From NCBI GenBank assembly GCA_934757865.1, contig CAKVLS010000001.1, forward strand, positions 62,001 through 126,000: a stretch of 64,000 bases of DNA. Reading direction: 5' to 3'. A program made the translations under genes and the position numbers. Below are positions 54,132 to 61,163 of the stretch, piece after piece (position 1 is the first letter of the stretch; each line of letters starts with the position of its first letter). This stretch comes from an uncultured Clostridia bacterium. Lineage in GTDB: Bacteria > Bacillota > Clostridia > Christensenellales > UBA1242. The notes beneath the pieces were generated by a model. The model searched no databases. It was not told the DNA's origin and saw nothing but the letters and a program-made list of their open reading frames with translations.

Positions 54132-55148
54132 ATGGAAAAAATTAAAGTTGGTATCAACGGATTTGGAAGAATCGGTAGACTAGTACTTAGAGTAGCTAGC
54201 AAGAGAGACGATGTTGAGGTTGTAGCAGTTAACGACCCATTTATCAGTGCAGACTACGCTGAGTATTTGCTAAAATATGATACTGTTCATGGACATTTTG
54301 ATGGAGAAGTTAGCCATGAAGATAACGCTCTTATCGTTAACGGCAAGAGAATTGTTTTCTACGCAGAAAAAGATCCAACAATGATTCCTTGGGCAGAAAC
54401 TGGTGCTGAGTATATCGCAGAAGCAACAGGTAAATTTACATCAAAAGAAGATGCTGAGATGCACCTAAAAGCAGGCGCTAAGAAAGTAGTTATTACAGCT
54501 CCTGGCAAAAATGGCGTTCCTATGTTTGTTATGGGCGTTAATAACAAATCTTATAACAAAGATATGACAGTAGTATCTAACGCAAGTTGTACTACTAACT
54601 GTCTAGCTCCTCTTGCAAAAGTAGTAAATGATGAGTTTGGTATCGTAGAAGGTCTTATGACAACAGTTCACTCTACAACTGCTACACAACTTACAGTTGA
54701 TGGACCATCTAAAAAAGACTGGAGAGGTGGTAGAGCAGCTAGCGCTAACATAATCCCATCTTCTACTGGCGCTGCAAAAGCAGTTGGCGAAGTTATCCCA
54801 GTACTTAAAGGTAAACTAACTGGTATGAGTTTTAGAGTACCTACAGTTGATGTATCTGTAGTTGACCTAACTTGCAGACTAGCTAAACCTACAACTTATG
54901 AAGAAATCAAAGCTGCTATCAAAAAACACAGCGAAACAGATATGAAAGGTATCCTAGGTTATACAGAGGACCTTGTTGTATCTAGCGACTTTATTGGTGA
55001 TGCTAGAACAAGTATCTTTGATGCTGTTGGTGGCATTATGCTTTCTGATACATTCGTTAAACTTATCGCTTGGTATGATAACGAGTGGGGTTATTCTAAC
55101 AAAGTTGTTGATTTGATCGCTTACATGGCATCTGTTGACAGAAAATAA
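54132..55148 (+). CDS. gap: Glyceraldehyde-3-phosphate dehydrogenase
   Basis: GAPDH oxidises glyceraldehyde 3-phosphate with phosphate and NAD. The Rossmann motif GINGFGRIGRLVLR, the cofactor aspartate in VAVNDPF, the catalytic SNASCTTNC (C153), HSTTATQ and the WYDNEWGYSNK segment are all present in the 338-residue protein. A strong AAGGGAG site precedes the ATG, and codon choice is biased, consistent with high expression. It follows the M29 gene by 25 bases and ends in its own terminator. pgk, tpiA, gpmI and eno, its frequent partners, are not adjacent. Confidence 0.98.
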   Translation: MEKIKVGINGFGRIGRLVLRVASKRDDVEVVAVNDPFISADYAEYLLKYDTVHGHFDGEVSHEDNALIVNGKRIVFYAEKDPTMIPWAETGAEYIAEATGKFTSKEDAEMHLKAGAKKVVITAPGKNGVPMFVMGVNNKSYNKDMTVVSNASCTTNCLAPLAKVVNDEFGIVEGLMTTVHSTTATQLTVDGPSKKDWRGGRAASANIIPSSTGAAKAVGEVIPVLKGKLTGMSFRVPTVDVSVVDLTCRLAKPTTYEEIKAAIKKHSETDMKGILGYTEDLVVSSDFIGDARTSIFDAVGGIMLSDTFVKLIAWYDNEWGYSNKVVDLIAYMASVDRK

Positions 55149-55171
55149 TTGTTAATAGCTATATAAATAAC

Positions 55172-55204
55172 AAAATGCAGGACTTATGTTCTGCATTTTT
55201 TATT
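55172..55204 (+). terminator. Intrinsic terminator after gap
   Basis: AAATGCAG pairs with CTGCATTT around a nine-base loop, followed by a T-rich tract. Confidence 0.85.
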
Positions 55205-55299
55205 TTTTATATATTATTGAAAGACCTTTTTATCTACTATAATATATTATAACTTGACGATAAATGCTTAATTTGCTAAACTTATATCAGGAAAAAATT

Positions 55300-55995
55300 A
55301 TGGCAAAGAAAATAAAAGAATTCAAAAGATGTCCAAGATGCGACACAAAAACAGTTATATATAACGATGTTTGTCCAGCATGCGGGCTAGTATATTCAAG
55401 GCTAATCAACGCCTCTAACAAAGAAGCCAAAAAGGCAATTCGTAAAGGTCAAAAGAATAGAGTAATATGTGATAAGACACTTCCTAGTGATGTTAACAAA
55501 TGGAAACTATTTTTCTTATCACTATTCTTTGGTATGTTTGGCGTGCCATATTACTATGTGGGTAAGTATAAGACAGGTGTTGTATTTACCATAAGTACAG
55601 CTATGCTACTTATCGCCGGAGCTCTTGGTATGCAGTACGAAAATGTTTGGAGAGATTATTACTTCTGGATGTGGCTTTTGATACTACCTGCCGGCGGCTG
55701 CCTTGTTGCACTAGCTATTGACTGGGTTAAGATTTTGACTAACTCATTTAGAGTACCTATTGCCCTAAAAGAAGACAATGTGGTAGCGAGCGTTGAGAGT
55801 ATCAATAAAGACAACGCAAAAGAAGTTTTGAAGATAGTAGAAGAGGTTAACAAAAAGGTAGAAAAAGAGCACAAAGATGACAAAAGTGATGCGCAAGAAA
55901 CTGCCGAAGAAGTTAAACAAGATGAAATTTTAGCTCAAAAAACTGAAAATACTATGCCAAAAACCAAAAAATCAAAAAAGAAGGATAAAAAATAA
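55300..55995 (+). CDS. Zinc-ribbon plus TM2-domain membrane protein
   Basis: An open frame starts at 55264, but the ATG at 55300 has at least a weak CAGGA site and begins the conserved-looking MAKKIKEFKRCPRCDTK. The 231-residue product has a four-cysteine ribbon (CPRC...CPACG, residues about 11-29). The TM2 domain lies at about 68-140, with the typical FFGMFGVPYYYVGKYKTGV motif and two membrane helices. A Lys/Glu-rich, probably disordered tail ends KKSKKKDKK. TM2 proteins are widespread and of unknown function; an N-terminal ribbon suggests the protein senses or binds a cytosolic partner. Its stop codon shares one base with the mnmA start, so the two are coupled. Confidence 0.85.
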   Translation: MAKKIKEFKRCPRCDTKTVIYNDVCPACGLVYSRLINASNKEAKKAIRKGQKNRVICDKTLPSDVNKWKLFFLSLFFGMFGVPYYYVGKYKTGVVFTISTAMLLIAGALGMQYENVWRDYYFWMWLLILPAGGCLVALAIDWVKILTNSFRVPIALKEDNVVASVESINKDNAKEVLKIVEEVNKKVEKEHKDDKSDAQETAEEVKQDEILAQKTENTMPKTKKSKKKDKK

Positions 55996-57071
55996 TGGAG
56001 ACTGTAGTTGTAGGTATGAGTGGCGGAGTAGATAGCTCTGTCGCTGCACTACTACTAAAAGAACAAGGATATAATGTAATAGGCTTATTTATGCACAACT
56101 GGGAAGAGACTGACGATGATGGCGAGTGCACAGCAGCTGACGACTGGGAAGATGTCAAGAGGGTTTGCGACAAGATAGGTATACCATACTATTCTGTCAA
56201 CTTTGCAGAGCAGTATCTTGATAGAGTTTTTAGCGAATTTCTTGAAGAGTACAAAAAAGGCAGAACCCCAAACCCAGATGTACTATGCAATAGAGAGATT
56301 AAGTTTGGGCCATTTTTGGAAAAGGCTCTAATGATAGGCGCTGACCATGTTGCGACTGGACATTATGCCAATGTTAGAGAAGAAAACGGCTTATACTACC
56401 TAGAGAGAGCTAAGGACGAAAACAAGGACCAAACATACTTTCTTAACCAACTAAATCAAGCCCAATTATCTAAGGTAATGTTCCCTGTAGGAAATATTGA
56501 AAAACCTGTTTTGAGGCAAATAGCCGAAAAAGCGGGGCTTATAACAGCTAAAAAGAAAGATAGTACTGGTGTTTGCTTCATTGGCGAACGCAAATTTAGA
56601 AAATTTTTGCAAAATTATTTACCAGCAAAAACTGGCGAGATTAGAGATGAAAAAGGTAATGTTGTAGGCAAACACGAAGGTGTTATGTTTTATACTTATG
56701 GCCAAAGAAGAGGCCTCCATATCGGCGGTATGCATGGCGGTAACGGCGGTAGATGGTTTGTGTATGACAAAGATGTTAAGAATAATATTTTGTATGTAAG
56801 CCAAGGAGATGAAGGCAGGCTATACAGTAGAGGTCTTGTGAGTTACGATATAAACTGGATTCCAAAAAAGCCCGACCAAAAGACTTTTACTTGCCTTGCA
56901 AGATTTAGACATAGACAGCCACTTCAAGAGGTTACAGTTACCGTAGAAGAGGGCAAAATCACTGTTATGTTCAAAGACAAACAAAGAGCAATAACCCCAG
57001 GTCAATATGTAGTATTTTATAACGAAAGAGACTGCCTAGGCGGCGGGAAAATAGAAGAAGTTATTTTTTAG
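55995..57071 (+). CDS. mnmA: tRNA-specific 2-thiouridylase MnmA
   Basis: MnmA adds sulfur to U34 of Lys, Glu and Gln tRNAs using ATP and a relay protein. The 358-residue product has the PP-loop SGGVDSS (9-15), the catalytic cysteine pair C98 (NPDVLCNREIKFG) and C194 (TGVCFIGER), GHYAN, DQTYFLNQL and the GQRRGLHIGG motif, with the normal C-terminal beta-barrel. It overlaps the upstream zinc-ribbon/TM2 gene by one base. The stop codon lies within the loop region of the terminator hairpin. No sulfur-relay or iscS gene is nearby. Confidence 0.98.
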   Translation: METVVVGMSGGVDSSVAALLLKEQGYNVIGLFMHNWEETDDDGECTAADDWEDVKRVCDKIGIPYYSVNFAEQYLDRVFSEFLEEYKKGRTPNPDVLCNREIKFGPFLEKALMIGADHVATGHYANVREENGLYYLERAKDENKDQTYFLNQLNQAQLSKVMFPVGNIEKPVLRQIAEKAGLITAKKKDSTGVCFIGERKFRKFLQNYLPAKTGEIRDEKGNVVGKHEGVMFYTYGQRRGLHIGGMHGGNGGRWFVYDKDVKNNILYVSQGDEGRLYSRGLVSYDINWIPKKPDQKTFTCLARFRHRQPLQEVTVTVEEGKITVMFKDKQRAITPGQYVVFYNERDCLGGGKIEEVIF

Positions 57072-57097
57072 AGGTTACAAAATAACTTCTTTTTTTA
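57056..57097 (+). terminator. Intrinsic terminator spanning the mnmA stop
   Basis: AGAAGTTATTT (57056-57066) and AAATAACTTCT (57080-57090) are perfect complements over 11 pairs, followed by seven T. The mnmA stop codon is in the 13-base loop. Confidence 0.88.
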
Positions 57098-57118
57098 TTC
57101 TTTGCTAGTCAAAATTGC

Positions 57119-57147
57119 TTGATATATTTATTACTTTTTTTTATAAT
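57119..57147 (+). promoter_or_regulatory. Sigma-A promoter of the 1274-aa surface protein gene
   Basis: TTGATA (57119-57124) and a perfect TATAAT (57142-57147) are 17 bases apart, preceded by AAATTGC. The promoter of the next surface-protein gene is nearly identical. Confidence 0.8.
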
Positions 57148-57171
57148 AAAAATATATAAAAGGGAAAGATT

Positions 57172-60100
57172 ATGAAAAAGACACTTTTCTCTGTTATGCT
57201 TGCCTTGCTTGCTATGTTTTCGCTTTTTGTCCCAAAGACGCAAGCCTATGCAGATAACATTTATACAGTGACATTTTATGATACAAGTGATGCAGTTATT
57301 AACTCAGAAACTGTAAATGAAAATGGACTTGTTACTAAGCCTAGCGAAACAGCAGCTGAAGGGTATATAACTCTATGGTACACAACTAGCGAGAGAAGTG
57401 ATATTTACAATTTCTCTACTCCCGTTACAAGTAATGTTGACCTATATGCAAAAGTTGTAGAGGCTAGCACTGTTACATACTATAAGAGAGCTGCTAGTTA
57501 TACTGATGGCAATATTGCTGATGAGTACGAGGTATTAAGCAGTGTAAGAGTAGTAAAAGGTAGTTTGATTAGTCTAATTGATGCTGAGACTTTGACAGGT
57601 TACACATTTAGCCACTGGTCACTTGATTTTAACGGCGAGGCTTTTGATAACTATAACACTAAGGTAAACAGTGATATCAACCTATACCCAGTTTATAATA
57701 TCCAAACTTTTAGCGTAGACTTTTATTCTGACGGAGTAATTAGCGAAACAAAAACAGTTAATTATAACGGACTTGTTACACCTCCAACAGTAAGCAAACA
57801 ATATTGCGAGTTTGTCGGCTGGAAAGTTTTTGGCGGAGATGATAGCGACCTAATAGATTTTAGTACATACACAATTACTGCTGATACAAGATTTGAGGCT
57901 GTATATAGAGTAGTACAGGCTACTATTACTGTTAATGCTTCTTCTTACTTTACTTTGAGAGAGTCTGTTCCTTCTGTAGTTAATTGCGGAAGTTTGGTTC
58001 TTATCAAAATAAGACTTAACGCAAACTATGCAGAACATACACTTGTAAGCGATGACCTATACATAGAGGGTACATATACAAGTGCTAACATAATAGCTGA
58101 TGAGACAGCTGGCGATTATACTGTAGTAATTGACGGTATTGGTAGTAATATTACATTTAGCCTAAACTCTTTACCACTTAATGAGTATAAAGTAACTTTA
58201 CCACAAGTAGAAGGTCTAGATATAGTTGTTACTACTCCAAGCAGCGATTATACTTTGGACGGCGGAGTATACACTCTAAAAATCAACAAAAAATTCACAT
58301 TTACAGCTGAGGTAAAAGACGGATATTTTGCAAAAAATATTGAGTTTACAGGTTGCACATATAGTAGCGGAACATTTAGCGTTACAAACACTCAATCAAT
58401 AGACATTACTTCTAATTGCGATGTTGTTAAATATTACACATTGACTTTTAGTGGCAATGCTAACGCTACAGTTAATGTTACCGAAAATTATTTGCAAAAA
58501 CTAAATAGTACATATAAGTTTGAAGAAAATGCAACAGCAACTTTCACAATCGCTCCTAACGAAAATTATTTCTTAAGAGGTGTTACAGGAGCAAGTAATG
58601 TATCAGGAACTTATAGCGTACAACTAGACCAAGACAGAGCAGTAGCTCTTAACCTAATTGAGTATAGAACTTTGACAATTCCAGTAACAGCTGGTATCGA
58701 AAATGTAACAGTTTCTAACATACTAGAAAAAGTTGGAAACGATTACAAAATAGAGCTTGGTCAAACAGTAGTTGTTACATACAGCTTGTCTGAGACATAT
58801 AGCAATAGCAATGTTACAGTTACAGCTGCAGACCTAGATATTACTTCTAGCAAAAATACTTTTACAATAACTAACTTTAATAAGAGCGCAACTATAGTTT
58901 ATAATGGACTAGAAAAAAACTCTTATACTGTTAATGCTATAAGCAATGACATGGCAACTCTTACAGCAAATGCAAGCGTTACACATGGCGAGAGTATAGT
59001 TATTAGCTATTCTCTAAAAGATGCATATAATAAGAGCTCTCTAACTATAGACAACTTAGTTATAGACGGCACATATTATGATGTTAATATCACAAGCAGC
59101 GCAATCACCATCTCTATGGTTACTAGCGAACTTTCTATTAGAGTAACAGGACTTGAACTTAATACATATACAATTACTTTGACTACTAACGAGTTTGGTA
59201 GCTTTGAGACAGAGAGCTTGACATTTAGCTATGACGCTGATATTGATTTGACTCCTGCATTTACCGAGAAGTACACAAGATACAATCTAACTAATGCAAA
59301 TATTTTAGTTACAGGTACTCACGACAGCGTAGCCGTTGTTAACAATGTAGTTACTATATATGGTGCTACTAGTGATATATCTGTCGAGCTAAAAGATATT
59401 ACGCTTAACAGATATTTTGTAAAAGTCCCTACAGTTATAGCAGGACAATTTACTTTGAGCACAAGCTCAACTTATGTTGATTATGGCTCAAATTTTGAAT
59501 TCAAACTAACTTTGGGTGTTGGTTATACCCAAAATCTAGATACCCTAAAAGTACAAGCCAATAGCCGTACAATAGAACCAAAGAGCGTTTCTAATTATGA
59601 GTTTACATTTGGCGTTGAAAATATTGTAGACGATGTATACTTTACAGTTTCTGAACTTACTATTAACTCATATAGTGTTGACTTTATAGACACATCAGTT
59701 GAACCAAACCCAACTGTTTCTATCAACCGTGTTGACTATGGAGATACTATTGATATCATCAGCGGCAACAAAGACGGTTATGACTTTGAGGGTTGGTATG
59801 TAGATAGTGTATTTAGTGATTTGTTTAATTTTAATGAACCTATCACAAAAGATACAAAGATTTATGGTAAATACACAATCAAAATGTATGATATCACCTT
59901 TGTAGCTGACGGAATAGTAATAGATGTTATCACCGCAAGATACGGCGAGCATCCAGTAGATATCGCTCCTAGCATTCCTGTTAAGACAGGTTATGACAGA
60001 ACTCCAGCATATTGGGATTATGCAGCAGCTGGTCTTGGTGATACAATAGATAGAGTAGCAACAGTCAATGCTGTATATACTATCAATAAGTATACAGTTA

Positions 60101-60996
60101 AGTTCGTCAACCAATTTGGCAAACTTCTAAAAACTGAAGAGGTAGCTTATGGCCAAGATGCAGTAGCTCCAACAGAGCTTGATGTTCAAGGTTATGACTT
60201 TGATACATGGGACAATGTATTTACCAATGTTCAAGATGACCTTGTTATAACAGCTCTATACAACATCAAAAATTACACAGTAACTTTCAAAAACGGCAAC
60301 AATGGGAATGTTGTATACACAAAAGAAGTAACTTATGACGAAACTGTTCAAAGACCAGACGATAGCAGTGTTGTAACTGTTGGTTATTCAGTTTATGGCT
60401 GGTATACAGATGAAGAAATGACTGAGGTTTATGACTTTAATAGCAGTATCAAAGGCGATTTGACATTGTACGGAGATATTGATGTTACAATACTAACTTT
60501 GAGATTTATAGCTGATGGAGTAGTTGTAAAAGAAGCAAAAGTAGCTTATGGCAGCAACTACACAGAGGTTCTTCCTGAGATACCAGAAAAGACTGGTTAT
60601 AATGTAATCGGTTGGAGCCAAACATCTCTTGAAGGCATTACAAACGACCTTGACATACTTGCTACTTATGAGACTAAGACTTATGTTGTAAGATTTGTTT
60701 ATTCAGATGGTACAACAGAAGAAATAATCGTAAAACATGGAACTACTATAGTAGAGCTTCCTTCAAAGGGTCAAGGCTTTGGCAAAAAGGCATATGCGGA
60801 TATGAGCAAGCTTAAAAATATTGATTCTGATAGAACAATCAATGTTACTGTTAAGGATTATAATATTTTGATATTTGTTGCTTGTGGCGTGTTAGCTGTA
60901 GGACTTATTGTCCTTGTGATTGTACTTTCTGTTAGAGTAAAAGTTAATGGAACAATCATCAAAGAAAACAAAGAAAAGACAAAAGAGCAAAAATAA
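57172..60996 (+). CDS. InlB B-repeat (Listeria-Bacteroides repeat) surface protein
   Basis: The 1274-residue precursor has a signal peptide (residues 1-28, ending TQAYADN). Early and late segments carry beta-strand repeats of the Listeria-Bacteroides type: a YTVTFYDT-type start, a GLVTKPSE-type proline turn, GYxFxGW or GYDFEGWYVDS, then an NxxI/DLYAKV end. The central part (about 255-840) has another repeat, roughly 80-90 residues long, marked by N[SK]YTVN, GES-type turns and a SITIxGL-like end. A C-terminal helix (about 1232-1256) and a charged KENKEKTKEQK tail anchor it in the membrane. No LPXTG. Adhesion or binding function is likely, by family. AAAGGGAAA precedes the ATG. Paralogous to the next gene. 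Confidence 0.9.
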   Translation: MKKTLFSVMLALLAMFSLFVPKTQAYADNIYTVTFYDTSDAVINSETVNENGLVTKPSETAAEGYITLWYTTSERSDIYNFSTPVTSNVDLYAKVVEASTVTYYKRAASYTDGNIADEYEVLSSVRVVKGSLISLIDAETLTGYTFSHWSLDFNGEAFDNYNTKVNSDINLYPVYNIQTFSVDFYSDGVISETKTVNYNGLVTPPTVSKQYCEFVGWKVFGGDDSDLIDFSTYTITADTRFEAVYRVVQATITVNASSYFTLRESVPSVVNCGSLVLIKIRLNANYAEHTLVSDDLYIEGTYTSANIIADETAGDYTVVIDGIGSNITFSLNSLPLNEYKVTLPQVEGLDIVVTTPSSDYTLDGGVYTLKINKKFTFTAEVKDGYFAKNIEFTGCTYSSGTFSVTNTQSIDITSNCDVVKYYTLTFSGNANATVNVTENYLQKLNSTYKFEENATATFTIAPNENYFLRGVTGASNVSGTYSVQLDQDRAVALNLIEYRTLTIPVTAGIENVTVSNILEKVGNDYKIELGQTVVVTYSLSETYSNSNVTVTAADLDITSSKNTFTITNFNKSATIVYNGLEKNSYTVNAISNDMATLTANASVTHGESIVISYSLKDAYNKSSLTIDNLVIDGTYYDVNITSSAITISMVTSELSIRVTGLELNTYTITLTTNEFGSFETESLTFSYDADIDLTPAFTEKYTRYNLTNANILVTGTHDSVAVVNNVVTIYGATSDISVELKDITLNRYFVKVPTVIAGQFTLSTSSTYVDYGSNFEFKLTLGVGYTQNLDTLKVQANSRTIEPKSVSNYEFTFGVENIVDDVYFTVSELTINSYSVDFIDTSVEPNPTVSINRVDYGDTIDIISGNKDGYDFEGWYVDSVFSDLFNFNEPITKDTKIYGKYTIKMYDITFVADGIVIDVITARYGEHPVDIAPSIPVKTGYDRTPAYWDYAAAGLGDTIDRVATVNAVYTINKYTVKFVNQFGKLLKTEEVAYGQDAVAPTELDVQGYDFDTWDNVFTNVQDDLVITALYNIKNYTVTFKNGNNGNVVYTKEVTYDETVQRPDDSSVVTVGYSVYGWYTDEEMTEVYDFNSSIKGDLTLYGDIDVTILTLRFIADGVVVKEAKVAYGSNYTEVLPEIPEKTGYNVIGWSQTSLEGITNDLDILATYETKTYVVRFVYSDGTTEEIIVKHGTTIVELPSKGQGFGKKAYADMSKLKNIDSDRTINVTVKDYNILIFVACGVLAVGLIVLVIVLSVRVKVNGTIIKENKEKTKEQK

Positions 60997-61013
60997 TAAT
61001 ATGCTAATGAAAA

Positions 61014-61051
61014 GTAAACCAAAAAATAAAAATTTTTGGTTTGCTTTTTTT
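61014..61051 (+). terminator. Intrinsic terminator between the two surface protein genes
   Basis: GTAAACCAAAAA pairs with TTTTTGGTTTGC (one G-U) around a seven-base loop and ends in seven T. Confidence 0.88.
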
Positions 61052-61080
61052 AATATTTTGCGTTTAGTGGGCTAAATTGC

Positions 61081-61109
61081 TTGATAAATTTTTGCCTTTT
61101 TTCTATAAT
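61081..61109 (+). promoter_or_regulatory. Sigma-A promoter of the second InlB-repeat gene
   Basis: TTGATA (61081-61086) and TATAAT (61104-61109) are 17 bases apart, preceded by AAATTGC as at the previous surface protein gene. Confidence 0.8.
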
Positions 61110-61163
61110 AAAGTATAGATTTATAATTGCTCGTAATGTAGGCTAAAACAAAAAGGAAAAAGT

